A stretch of DNA of 64,000 nucleotides. Source: Smittia aterrima. Lineage: Eukaryota > Arthropoda > Insecta > Diptera > Chironomidae. A program made the position numbers and the translations under genes. The DNA lies in the NCBI GenBank assembly GCA_033063855.1, contig CP093831.1, forward strand, positions 7,378,001 through 7,442,000, in the 5' to 3' direction. The notes below the pieces were generated by a model. The model made no database searches. It was not told the DNA's origin and saw only the letters and a program-made list of their open reading frames with translations. This document shows, piece by piece, positions 1 through 13,068 of this stretch (positions within the stretch are counted from its first letter, which is position 1; each line of letters opens with the position of its first letter).

Positions 1-3000
1 TTAAGTAGTACTTAACCTTAAGTATTACCCATTAAGTGTTTGAACAAAAAAACATCATAATACGCGCGAGTTAGAGAGCAAGAGAAGCCAGAACTGGAAA
101 GCAGATAAAGAAACAAGACGAGAAAATGGGAAATCTTTAAAGTTAATGATATGTTTTTCGAAAAAAAAACTTTTTATTTACATTTCTCGAGATGATCGCT
201 TTGGTGTTTTTCTCCTCTCTTGTCTTAAGCGTTTTGTTGACTTAAGAATCTTGTTGAGCGCAATATTATGTTGCGACCCGCTTAATGCCACATCAGTCTC
301 GAAGTTCAAATATTTATAAACATCCAACCGCTCTTTCCCCAATTGCCGAACTGAGGGGAGACGATGAAATATTTTCCCGAGTTATTTAGTCTTTGTCTTC
401 TCTTCCTTCTCCAAACAGTACACAAATATTCAATTCTTTCGTCGCTTTTTTTATTCTTTAAATAAAAGATGTGAAAAAGCATTTAATTTTTTTCGACATT
501 TCTCTTAGCCGGTCGGGTTGAAGGAGAAAATATTTTTTTTAAAAATAAATCACTTTTTTTTTGGTTTATTTTCTCTCGTTTCGTGAATTTTTTTTTCCAC
601 GGAAAAGAAATATTTCTTCGGTATCAAAGGAGAAGCAACAAGCGATCGACGTGAGGGGGAGAGATGTGTGTAATGTGTTTTCGGGACCCAGGAACATCGT
701 GTTTTCTTTTTTGCACTCGATCGTCGCTCTTTCTGCTGCTTTCATTCGCTTTTCGGTTGTACACACACGAAACATTACATTTCAGAACTTATGTTTACTC
801 ATCGATAGATGGTGAGACTCTCCCTTGACTGTTTTGCTGCTGCTGCCTTTTTTTTTCCTCGACACTCTCATTCTGTGTGTGTGAGTGCGCAAATATTTCG
901 AATTTGCTTATACATATGCTCCTTGTGTTCGGTTCAGCTGGAGATATATCAGACTTACGTTTTGAGTCGATTTTTTCCCAACTGCCTTTTTCTTTGCGTT
1001 TGTCTTACTCCTCGATTCGTTTTTTTCGCCTTTTAATTTATTATGTGCCAAAGAAAAATTGCTATAGATGAAGCAAATTTAATTTTTTTTTGGATTAGCG
1101 GCAGCCAAGCAATATATAGCATGAGTTATCACGAAATATGTTTAATCCCAGACTTTTTTAATGACTGCATAAAGGTTTTTTTTCCTCATTTCGACTTCTT
1201 CTGGGATTGAAGTGAACATGCAATGCCTGACTTTGCTTCTTTCTCTCTCCCGGTTCGCCTGCCGAAGCATCTCGCCGGAGAGATGGAAAGCTGTGCAGAA
1301 GTTTTCATCATGAAAAAGGTTTTTTTTAAGGTAGCAGCGGAGTAAAAACGCGAGGAAATGCTGTGCATAAATCCAAGTCAGCGCATAGCTGAGCATAGGC
1401 ACTTGAGAAACGTGTACACACTCGACTTGATTATTAAAATTCATGAAGCAAAATTTATTTTACTAGCGTGCCGTAGCCCGACACTTTGGAGTCTTCTTAT
1501 CGCGATGGGAACTGCTTGCTTTTAACATAAACATTGTTGCTTAGATGTGAAGGTTGAAGATCATCGCACTGAACGATTGTTCCAATGCGTGCTTTTCATT
1601 TATAAAGAAGCTTAAGCGATTTAATCAACGAGAACAGGAACCACCTGCTCAATTTAAATCGTTTACGTCATGACGATGAAGCTCTCTCACTCTCTCACTG
1701 TTAGATTCGAAAGCCAATCTTCATCGCTGAATCATAACAATTAGAAACATGACGATTGTCTCGTCTTCAACAAAAGAACGTTAACTTGTCATGTTTGTTA
1801 TTCTTTCGATTTCTTTTTATTACTCTAAGTAAAATCCAAAACATCGTCTGCTTGTGTTGTATCAAATTGCTCCAGAATTTGTAATAACCACAATGCTTTA
1901 AGTATACAATTAAAAAGCTCTCATTTTTTCCTCGCTCGACTCGCTTCGTTTTAATTTAAGTCTGACGAGAGGAGGCTTCACAAACGAAGTTCGTGCGATA
2001 CCAGAGCCGGCGCCTGTGGGCCGGCATAAAATGTAAGAAATGCGCGCATCGACGCTTGCAGCATAAAAATAGCTTCAAGCTGAAGTTATTAAAAATTGCT
2101 ACCTCATTATGTCTTTATCTCTCCGCGCTCGGCTCTCGGGGGCCTTCTTTCTCGACGAATAAGAAGAAATAAAAGTTTTCATTTCATTGTTGGATGCGGC
2201 GCGTTGCTCTTCGTCTTATTTTGCACAATTTTTCTCTTTTTTTCTTTCACAAAAATAAAGCAACACAGATTATTATTATTGCTTCGCTTATGCTGTGTGT
2301 GCTGCTTTTTCATTGATGGTGAAGAAACTACAGAAAAACTACACTTTAAATACTCATAAGCCCCGAGGGGTCTGTCTCTCGTCGTAGGTCAAGTTTCGCC
2401 TCTGCTTAGCGGTAAATAAAATATATTTTCTTGCGTGCTTTTTTCACAAATCAAAAGTTTTTCGTTAGCAAAAGGCAACGAACAAGCACAGAAAAAAGTT
2501 CTCTTAATTTATTCTGTTTGCATTTTCGATTGATTACTAAAAATTCAAACAATGTCTCAACTTAAATTAAATTGAAAAAATTCCCATTCACTGAGATTTC
2601 CATGGAATATTTTCTTTCTCGCCTGGTTGTGTCTGCCTGCGGTGTGATTTGTTGGAGTGCTGCTTTTGACTTTGCTTCGCGCTTTTACCTCAACTCACCT
2701 TCTTCTCCACCAGCCATTGACGACGACGTTGTCGTCGACGAGAAGGAATCAGAGAAAATGTTTATTGAAAGATTGTTGGATTGCTTGTGCTATTGTCTTA
2801 CTCGAACAGCAGACAAACGCGAAAATATTACACATCGTAGAGATTCTTTGTAAAACGGAACATGTCATGAAATTAAAAAAAAAGCATTTTCATGATGTTC
2901 GGAAAAATGTGGAGCTCATAAGGAGAGCGAGTGAGATATTGTTGAAACGTGATCATGATCAGATTACAACAGGAGGGAAGTGAGATTAGAAAGTTAAAAG

Positions 3001-3687
3001 TATTTTTCGGATGATGATGATCAACAATGGAAAATCGTTCTCCATCCTACGATCTCGTTCAAACGGCGGAAGACATTTAACCAATGAAGTTTTTCAATTA
3101 TGTTCACATCCATCGTGTCAGTTGCCTAACTAAATAAAACCGAATTCGTTTTAATATTCATTGAATCTCTCATAAGACACAAAAGTTTGATGCATTGAAA
3201 ATCATGCTTGCCTTTAGAGGTAATAAATACTGATGTAACTAACTAGGGCTTGCCTTCTTTCTGCTCGCCTTAAATAAAAGTATCTAACGACTCTCTGTGA
3301 TCTCTAGTTTATTGCGCGAGAGCTTTAGAAAGTTGAGGGTGTCAAAAACTCAAATTTGTAATTTGTTAAAATGTCTGAATGCCTTTTGTCTGACTTCACA
3401 CGGCTCAACTCGCTTTAGTTTGGCGGAGGAATGAGGCGCGCGCGTTCGAGATGGGGGAGAGAAAGAGCAGAGAGATGTGTAATAGACACGAAAAAAGTTC
3501 ATTGAATGAATAACTTAACAGAATTAATTTTCATAATTTATTGTATTCAATTCAATCTCGAGATTCTTTCATTCTTCTTCAGTATTTTTTTTTCGATGGA
3601 AATTGAACGAGAGGAGAGAGAGAGAAACAATACAAAATCAAATTCATTTCATTTCTAATGTTTAATAATTCTTTTCTTCTTTCACAG
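1..3687. other. Delta 5' flank or first intron, no exon recognised
   Basis: AT-rich DNA with many homopolymer runs, CT/GA-rich microsatellites (for example near 1681-1699) and no open frame that resembles a known protein. Delta needs an upstream exon that encodes a start codon and signal peptide and ends at a codon boundary, because the first visible exon at 3688 is in phase 0. I looked for an ATG, a hydrophobic run and a GT donor in the right phase and found no convincing candidate. The frame starting at 2602 looks signal-like but its only nearby GT is in the wrong phase. The true first exon may lie left of the window. Confidence 0.5.
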
Positions 3688-6600
3688 ATTTCATGTTCCG
3701 GATTATTTGAATTAAGATTAAAGTCCTTTCGCAACGATAATGGCCTGAACAACTTAGGGCGATGCTGCAGCGAGAAGCTGTTAGCTAATGGTTCGTGTTT
3801 GGGCAGTTGCAAAACGCGCTTCCGAATCTGCCTCAAGCAATACCAAGCGGAGATCGATACGACGTCGTCATGCACGTTCGGTGCCGCCGCTACACAAATT
3901 CTAGGTGATAACACATTCAACTTGACGCAGTTCGCGACGGCGACAAGAAACCAGCCACAAAAGGGCCCATCAATAAATCCAATTAGGTTTCCGTTCGAAT
4001 TTACGTGGCCCGTAAGTATTTTTTTTTTGCTTTTAACTCGTTCTTGAAATTCCATTGAATTTAATTTAAAAAGTATAATAATGATCCCCTTGTGCCAAGT
4101 GCGCGCGGAGGAGCGAAAAGAGCATAAATTTCATAAATAAATCATAAAAAAAACCACAATGGAACACAATACAACACAAAAACGATAACAATTAAAAAAT
4201 TACTGATGACTGATTTCTTTTCCTCTGGAAAGAATATGAAGACGCGAAGAAAAGAAACACAGATTGTCGAACAAGTGCAGCCGGAGATGAGAGAGTTTTG
4301 TTGCAAATCAAGTTCTTTTCTTGCGCGCTGCGAATCGACGACGGAGGAGAATCGAAAAAAAAGCACACGAAGCAAAATTTTCCATACCTTTAACATTTTG
4401 CACACACTCGATGCTGCTGCATAACTTTTCTTTTATTTATTTCTTCATGCATGGCAACTGAGAAATGAAAAAGAGATTGGACTGACTTAAAGCAAAAAAA
4501 AAACATAAATTCCTTTTTTTATGCTGAAAAGAAAAAGAAAACAAACTTTAGCAGCGCCAGTCGGTTAAATGCTCGTCGATGATGATGTTTTTTCAGCGGG
4601 ATCACGTTCGAGTTTGTTATCATACTCTTCTCCTGTGTGATCCAAGTCATGAAGTGGTTTGAAATTACTCAAACACGTTCTAATGCAAATTCCTGAATCT
4701 TCTTTCTAAAATCAACAGAAAAATCACCCTCAAAGTAAACTTAACTGATAACAATGAGCAAACGAGCAGCAGCTCAGCAAACATGAAACGTATTTCCTCT
4801 CTTTCTTATTGTTGACATACGCTGCCTTCGTAACTTTACTGCTTCCTTGAAAGAAATGCAAACTGATTGTAAATTAATTCAAGATCTAATCTTTATTATT
4901 ATTTTTTCTAATTTTTCTTTTGCCATTGTCTTTCCACTTTGCTTTCGCATTCAGAGGAGAGAAGAAGAGATTCAATGAAAACATTTAATTGTTTGTTGTT
5001 TTGTTTGCAAATTGAGACTTGCGATCATAAGTGGTTTCGATTTCTTCTTCACGCCGCGGCTCGAGCTATCAAGATTTTCGAGGATGACAACTCAATTTTC
5101 AATTTTCTCTATGAATCGAGAGTCTTTGAACTTCATACGTTAGTTGTTTAATGAGAGTTTCGCCTCCCAGTCACTCGATCGATGTGATGTTCAGTTTTTT
5201 TTAATCGATCGTCCTTCGAAGATTGTGCAAAAGCACAAAAACTCAAACACGATCGACACAAAACCTGAACACACAGCTTTTCTCGTTTCCTCTATTCCTT
5301 CTTATTATATTCTCTCTCTTGGCCGATATCGTCGGGATCGTAAACATGACACGAGGGAAATTTTTCTGTGTTTCTCCTGAACAAAACCATATGCCGCGAA
5401 AAAAAATCGTCGAGAGAGAAAGAGCAAGCAGCCCTGGCCGCCTCCTGTCAGTGTTAGAGTCGTGATGCACGGAGAACTGTTGTGCATTCTTATGTTCTCG
5501 TGCGTTTGTAGTTGTTTTTGAAACATCTGCTGTTTTGCTGGTTCAGGTTTTTATGGCGGACAAAAATATAAAAATTTTGAGCTTCATGAATTTTTAAAAT
5601 TCTCTAATGGACAAAGCGTAGAAATCTATAAAGAGCTTCTTCATGTTTTTAAGTGAAAATGTGGTAAGATGATAACAATTAAAAAGTCTTTTACTTCTCG
5701 TTCAGCTCTCGTTTCACTCGCGCACTTTCGAAAAAAGAAAAGCAACGAAATTATGATGTTAATGAAAGACGAAGCTCTCGGCACCCTTCGATTGAACGAT
5801 TCAGTTATTTTCGGTTGTACACACATTTCTCGTTTCGTCTTTATCATCATCGTCAGAAAAGACCCAAACATATCATGACTTTCTGGTTTTTGGCGCGTGT
5901 CGTTTGAATGGAAAATCACTTATATGTTTATGGCATGTCTCGACTTCTTTTGTGCCAACGGCCTATCTTCATTCTCTTCGCGCGCTGTCTTCTGTTTTAA
6001 GCGGAGGGGGAGAGAGACAAGAAGTGTTTTCATAGCGCTTTTATTTCTTTCCATTCTGGGAAAGTTATTTTAGTATCTCACCATACATTCCGGGACGTGG
6101 AATGGAATCGAGAACTGTTAAAATAATTAATATTTCAATCTATAACTTTTCGCTTGTTGCTGTTTCCCATTTTGAAGCGCAGAAATCGTGCTCGTCTTTC
6201 TTTCAATTTCTCTCCTCCTTCTCTATCATGCTTGGCGATCGATTGCGCCACGATGCCTTCTGATTGCTCGCCGCACCGCAGGCCCCTTAGGCCGAGAGAT
6301 CGCTTTCGATCAGGGCACATGGAGATGAAAATGAGAAATTCTAAACAAGCACCGTGCGCGCGAGATCGAAACGTGTGCAATTGAAATTCGAATTGGAAAC
6401 ATTTCTTCGTCCAATCGACATCGCCTTGTTTCTCTCTTTCCGTTTCATCGACTAATGAGCGTTTAATTTCAAACGTTTTTATGGCTCGTTTCGGTAATTA
6501 AATCGATGGGGCGCACTTGAATGAAGAGGAGTTTTGTTTGGCTGCTTTTTCGCTGTCGTTTTGGTTGTTATTGGTGGAAAGCGGAAGTGGTCCAGACTTT

Positions 6601-9600
6601 CAAATCGATTAACCCGCGAGTTTCATGAATGATTTTTTTGACATTGATTTTTACCATTCGACTTCCCGTACTTGACAGATGATGAACTGAACTTTTAATC
6701 AAACGGTTTCTTTTTTTCTTCTTTTCTTAGGGACCGTTCACGCTAATCGTAGAAGCTTACCACGACACCAATGAGAGCGTATCGACAACAGCAACAACTG
6801 GTAAGTGTCAATAAATGCGATACCACCGCTGTGGAGTGTGAATCTCCATAAATATCAAACTCAACTCTTTCAACAAACAATCACCGAAAAAAAAAATTAT
6901 TCAACGAAATTTGATATTTTCATTTCTTTTCTTTTTTTTGTCGTTTTCGTTTCTTCGGTCAAAGTATTGTCGCTTCGTTTTGTTTTTCGCGAATTTATTA
7001 ATTCACAAATTTGTATAAGCCACATGAATCAGTTGTTGAGGAAAACAAACGACGTTATTTCCGACAAATTTCAATACACGCTGCAAATACCTTGTAACTT
7101 GATATGGATATTTATGTTTCAACTCTTCTCTCCTGTCATTGTTCTTGCAATATTGTTTGGAGGGAATCGTTGGACGATCACGTAAGGCTTTCGCTTCCCT
7201 CTCAATGAAACGCGAATGTGAAGCGCCGTTACACAACTTAAGCGTTCGCCTTCATGTCGCTTTTATTTTAAGAACAGAAAGAGTCTTTTTACGTTCGAAA
7301 TTATAAGTATGGCAGGAGAAATATGAAAGAAAAAAACATAATCTAACCCTTCCGTTTTGGTTCAGTTATTGTTCCACTTGTTTAATATGAAAAGAAGAAG
7401 AGGCTTCTCCTCTCTTCCATACCTTCGCCCATATACAACTGCTTTTTCTTCTTTCGTTTCCATCTTCCACACCACATCGTTTATGAACATTTTGAAGAAG
7501 TTGAAGTTGAAAAAAATCTCTCAAAAAAAAAACAAAAAAGCAATTCTTTAAATTTCCGGTCTGGTATTAATTCGAAGAAGAAAAAAAATCTTTAATGGAA
7601 CCTATGCGCTGTGCTGCTTCGTGAAGTATTCCGTTGATTCCTGCACGACTCGGGACGAAAAAAAAACGGAAGTGGTTAAACACACAACTCGAGCCCTGTG
7701 CATGTCATCGAATAATAGAATAATTCAGTTGGAAAGAAGACTTTTGTTTTGTATTCAAATTGACAAACGAGCAGCGTCTCAAAAATGAAGAATTCGCTGA
7801 TGTTGAGGAATGTGATGTTTTGTGCGATGTGAAGAGGAGAGGTCAAGAATCTAAACTTTGCTTGAGAACAATGAGTGAGCTTCTAATTTCCAAAGCCACA
7901 TAAATCTTCGCCTAGCTGTCTTTAGTTACATTGTGCATATGGTGTAATAGTGATCCCCAAACACACAAAACTAAAATCAACAACAAAACACCTTCGAAAG
8001 GTGAGCTCAGGGAAATCAAAAGCAACTTCGTTTATGTAGATGAGGTTTCGGCCCGTCTCTCGATCAACGCTTTTTTATGATTATATTTGAATGACTGATT
8101 ATGTGACAAATTTTCTTTGGGGCCTTCTCAAGCGCTCTGTCGAAAGACAACGCACGTAGGTGGACTGAAGTATAGAGCCTCATAAAGTATTTGAGCGCGG
8201 AGGAGCTCGCTCGTTTTCACATCACAAAAGAGCAGTTTGTTGTCTCCAACGAGGAAGAATTGAATAGAGAAGAAGAAGACTTATAAATGAAGACACAATT
8301 TCAAATTAACTATTAGACAGAGATGTAGCTTTGTAGCCTTTTTGAACTCACTTCATCGCGAGGGAAATTCTTGAATTAGACAATTCTCTTTCTTGATCAT
8401 TTGCTTTCAACTCAATCAGCTGACACCTCTGACCATTGTGTTAAATGAACATAAGTGTTTTTTCTCTCGTTGGATTTAAATTTATTTCTGAGCAAACAAA
8501 CCAGTATTGCCTAATTTTATTTTCTTCACTCTTCATTCGCCAGAATATTAATGATCGTTGCTTGCTCTTCCAAGGATTTCGGTTTTATATCTCCGCGAGT
8601 TTGAGTTGGCGATTGCATGAGACTCTATGAAGAGGGATCGTCGTGCGAGGGGGGATGAATCATAAGCTGCTCCGATGACGAACAGTTGTCGATGAGACTT
8701 AGCCTACTCGCTAAGCGGTTTGATGAGCGGGCACACATGCTGCACGGGGGGAAATCGACGGAATCGTTAGTCAATTTTTCATGCTTCTTAGGCACAGACG
8801 AGACGAGAGCACGTCGAGCGTATTAGTAATCATCATTATTAGTTAGCATTTTCATGGTTTTATTCTTAGATAAACATTTAAATTATCTGAATAATAAAAT
8901 TAAACAAAAAATCATTTGCATTCCTTTTGTCTTAACGAGCGATGATCATCTTCGTTGTCTTCGTTTTGATTCTTTAAAGTTTTTCTCTCTTCTCCAACTA
9001 TATTTGTTATTTATTTATAACATTTTTTCATTCTTTTTTGGTTGGATACTTTTGGTTTCGGTACTATGAGATCATTTATAGCGTTTAAGCGTGAATTTTT
9101 CTACGATAATTTTTTTTCTCTCGCTCGCTTTCGTGCTCATTGTTGGTTGAGCCTGATGCGCGGTTTTCAAGACGCGAGCTGCTTAATGTTGTGTGTCTAA
9201 GCAAGTCTAATGAATCTGATTGGAGAAGGAAATTGCTCGATGGATTCTTTTTCTAAGTTTGTTCGTGTTGTGGCTTCTCGGAAAGAGCTTGAGCAAGACA
9301 AAAGCGATTTCGAGTATCTCCACGTCTTCATCGACAAAAGAAGTCTTTGATGAAACAAAAATGAAAAATTGTTATCGCCAGCATTTGTTAGGGACCATGT
9401 TGTTGATCCTTGAAGCTCAAATAATTTGAAAAGATGTTCTGTGTAGGCGAAGAGAAATGCGAAAAAAAAGGATCTCAGGCAATAAATTCCTTTACCTGAG
9501 ACCCTAAAGAAATCTTAGAAATTTGTGAGAACGGCTGGAACGACGAGACTTGCAATCCGAGTAAAGATTGTAAGACGATGACGACTCTAAGCGAAACATA

Positions 9601-12600
9601 TTTTTGTTCACGGACAAAAAATATGCGTCGTCGAGCTCAAGGAAAGAGAGACAGACGAAGCAAAGAAAAGTGCTGAACATCTTGAAAAACTTTGTCGCTC
9701 TCATTCGCTCGCTCGCCTCTTGTTTCTTCGTTGTCAGCAGATGTTTCATTACATTATAAATATAATATTTTTTAAGCATAAAAAAACAACACGACCATGT
9801 GATACTACGGCTGAGGAGAAGAAACGAAATGTGTTTAGTGTAATTTGAATTTTAGGCCATTTCATTTAACATATTTTTTTGTATTTTTGGATTTCTCTGA
9901 GACTCGAGAATGCTTTTAATACTTTTTTTCTCCTTTCGTTTGTTGCTGCGTGCGCGCCTGCAAAACTTCGAGACTGTCTGTTAGATTTATTTATTATCAT
10001 AGGCGAAAAAGAAGCGAAAACATCGCAGCCGAAACATTGAATGATTTATAATCGAAACAATTTTCTTTCCTCTTTTTCCAGAATCTTTAATATCACGCTT
10101 CTCGATACAGGGCGAGCTCGGCGTGTCAGCTAATTGGACGCAGTACTTGAGCCGCTCGTCATCAGCAAAAGAGATGGAGTTTGAATATCGTGTGACCTGC
10201 GCAGCTAACTATTATGGCATTGGCTGTGGAACGCTTTGTCGCGAGCGTGACGATAATTTTGGACACATTGCCTGCTCGGCAAGTGGAGAGAAAATTTGTC
10301 TTTCCGGTTGGCAGGGAGAATATTGTACAGAACGTAAGTGTCTATCTTGATTTAATCATCAAACTGTTGCTTGCTTCCATTAATAGTTAAGAAGTATTGA
10401 GTTGTGAGCACGAGAGAAGCAACAATCGTTTAAATTTGAATATCAATCTCCCGTCTTCTGGCACCTTCCTTTCCGAAATCACAAAATTGACAATTTAATT
10501 CCAATTCGAAAAAGCAGAAAATCTATCCAACTCCATGATCGCGTGTACATATCTGCAATGCTGATGTTTGCAGTTGTTATTCAAATCAGACTCAAGCTGG
10601 AAATGTGCAACAGATCGAGAGTGGCAACAGATGATCTAAAACGAAAAGGCAATCGTTTTATAAAAATCTTCAAAACATTTAAAAAAATAGCAACAGTTGC
10701 TTATGCAGAACTTCAGATAGAAAACGACAGATTCCCATGATGGAGAACAAATGTTACCACCGAAAACAAAGAAGAGGAGGAAAGGAACTATCGAAATCCA
10801 TTTGTTGAATGCGCAGCGACGAAAAAGAGAGCAAAAATAACAAGCAACCAACCCGACATTCAAATCCTGCCCGAAAAATATAAAAATATCCCAAAATCAT
10901 GAAAATGTGGAAAAAGATTTTTTTTTTCTTTTTTGATATTTATTTCCGCAATGTGTTATTCCGCTGTTGCTTCTCTCGCTCTCCTGCTTAGCATCTGTTG
11001 AATACACAGGATCTTTAAGAATGAAAACATTTTTTTTCCCGTGTGCCTTGTTGTCTTAAAGTATTTTATTTCTCTCCATCCTCGGAAATCGGATATTGCC
11101 AGTCTGTGTTTGCCAAAAAAATATTTTTTTCTAATGTGCAAACATCTTGAAGAGGCTCCGCAGCTCTCAAATTTATCTTACTAATTCCGATTTTTTTCTT
11201 CTTCTTCTCATTTATCTAGCTCGCTGTTCAGTTGGCTGCAATGCGAAAAATGGACACTGCCATAAGCCCAACGAGTGCATGTAAGTGTTGATGAAATCTG
11301 TCGAAAGATCGTTTTTGTTTCTTAAAACTCGATGATGTTTTCATGATGTTAATTATCTCTTCTTCTCTGTTTCATCTTCTTCATCAACAGATGCAAAAGC
11401 GGATACAGGGGACCGAATTGTGATGAGTGTGAAGTGTATCCAGGATGTGTACATGGAACCTGTAATGTGAAGTGGGAATGCATCTGCAAAGAGGGTTGGG
11501 GTGGACTGTTCTGTAATCAGGACTTGAACTTCTGCACCAATCATAAACCTTGTCACAACGGAGGAACCTGCACTAACACTGGCCAGGGATCGTACACATG
11601 CAAGTGTCCCCCAGGCTTTCTCGGCACTGACTGTGAAATTAAAGTTAAAGACTGCACCATCAATCCGTGCTTAAACAACGGCACATGTTCCAACGATGTC
11701 AGTGGCTTCGAAATGGAAGGCTACACATGCCAGTGTCGTTATGGTTGGATTGGCAAGCATTGCGAGACGCAAACTGTAACATGTGCGAGCAAGCCATGCC
11801 AACATGGAGGCACTTGCCGCGATTCTAGTCAAGGATTTAAATGCGAATGCGCTGCGGGCTATGGTGGACGAAATTGTGAGCTTCAAGTGCAGAACTGCAA
11901 CCCAAATCCGTGCATGAATGGCGGAAGGTGCTCAGCGATTAAAGGCAATCAATATCAATGTCATTGCGCGAAAGGTTTTGAGGGCGCAAATTGCGAAGAA
12001 AACATTGATGATTGTCACGGCAACCCATGCAAAAACGGCGGCTACTGCATCGACGGAATCAATCAATTTCAATGCAAATGCACTGCTGGTTATACGGGCG
12101 CCGTCTGCGAGAAGAGAGTCGACTTTTGCCTGGCGAAACCATGTGCAAATGGTGGCAGTTGCCACAACATAAATAACGGCTTCGAGTGTTTATGTCGGAA
12201 TGGCTTCGCCGGCATCGATTGTAGTATCGACATTGATGAGTGCCAATCAGCTCCATGCAAAAACGGCGCGACGTGCTTCAACCGTGTCAACAGCTACGAA
12301 TGTCAATGTCCTGAAGGCTTTCAGGGAGTCAATTGCGACGAGCCATCGAGTCGACTGCACCAAGCATCAACGTCAAGCTTTCAAGAAGCACAGATTCTCA
12401 GCGAGACCACAAATCATAGCAACAGCACTGCGATTATTGTCGGTTCAATTTCCGTTCCTCTCGTGTTGATTTTCGGAGCTATTGTTGTTCTTTGTATGAA
12501 GCGGAAGCAACGACGCGAACAGGAAAAGGACGATGCGGAAGCTCGCAAACAAAACGAGCAAAATGCATCTCATATCGCACATCTTCATCAACATCATCAC

Positions 12601-13068
12601 AACTCAATTGTGGCAGTTAAAAGAACATCAAATAGTAACATGGCGTTAGATAACTCAACGCATCACATGATCAAAAATACTTGGGACAAAAGTATTAACA
12701 ACATGACAAACTCTATAAGCATGGACGACGGTTGCATGCTCAATACGAGTATGTACGGAACAATGTCAAATTTTAGTGATAACACGACGTCATCGGGAGC
12801 CAATGCGAGTCAAGTTTTGCTCGGAGCCGATGGCTATCACTCACAAATAGTTCCTGAGAGCCTCCAGCGGGCCAAGAGTCAGAAGCAGCTCAACACAGAT
12901 CCAGCTGTTGTGAATCGTGCTTCGCTAATTATGCATCGACATCAGCCAACGAAAGAGTTAGCGCTCGATAAGAGAATATCGGCGCTGGCAGAGGCCACAT
13001 CGTGGAGTGGGAACAATCATGCTAACACTAGTCGGATATTGGACAGATGTAGTCCGCCACATATTTAA
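3688..13068 (+). CDS. Dl: Delta, DSL-family Notch ligand (5' incomplete)
   Basis: Transmembrane ligand that activates Notch on neighbouring cells. Five exons join in frame: 3688-4011, 6731-6800, 10082-10333, 11220-11280 and 11391-13068, giving 794 residues without the signal peptide; Drosophila Delta is 833. In order: an N-terminal MNNL domain (FELRLKSFRND, GRCCSEK), a complete DSL domain in the third exon (RVTCAANYYGIGCGTLC to GWQGEYC), nine EGF repeats, a membrane segment (IIVGSISVPLVLIFGAIVVL) and an intracellular tail. Nine EGF repeats and no von Willebrand-type cysteine-rich region separate it from Serrate/Jagged. The tail keeps IKNTWDKSINN, the region bound by the Mind bomb ubiquitin ligase, and QRAKSQKQLNTDP, both present in fly Delta. 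Every splice phase matches. The start codon and signal peptide are not visible. Confidence 0.96.
4012..6730 (+). other. Delta intron between MNNL exons
   Basis: Intron of about 2.7 kb with donor GTAAGT at 4012 and acceptor TTCTTAG ending at 6730. Short open frames on both strands look random in composition. Nothing recognised inside. In flies Delta introns can carry tissue enhancers, but no binding-site cluster could be defended by eye here. Confidence 0.7.
6801..10081 (+). other. Delta intron before the DSL exon
   Basis: Intron of about 3.3 kb, donor GTAAGT at 6801 and acceptor TTTTCCAG ending at 10081. AT-rich, with no recognisable exon, repeat or RNA gene. Confidence 0.7.
10334..11219 (+). 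other. Delta intron between the DSL and first EGF exons
   Basis: Intron of 886 bases with donor GTAAGT and acceptor TTATCTAG. The open frames inside it are short and not protein-like. Confidence 0.7.

Noticed and set aside
1..40. Near-palindromic TTAAGTAGTACTTAA at the left edge
   Set aside because: Imperfect and short, with no second copy; AT-rich DNA makes such arrangements common.
1142..1444. A 100-codon minus-strand frame near the left edge
   Set aside because: No recognisable domain, no splice context and residue use expected by chance.
3658..3687. ATG at 3658 as the Delta start codon
   Set aside because: The ten residues before the exon are not a signal peptide and the DNA reads as a normal acceptor (TTCTTTCACAG).
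11434..13068. Delta EGF-rich open frame as a stand-alone EGF protein
   Set aside because: The upstream exons encode MNNL and DSL domains and join in phase, so this is the last exon of Delta.
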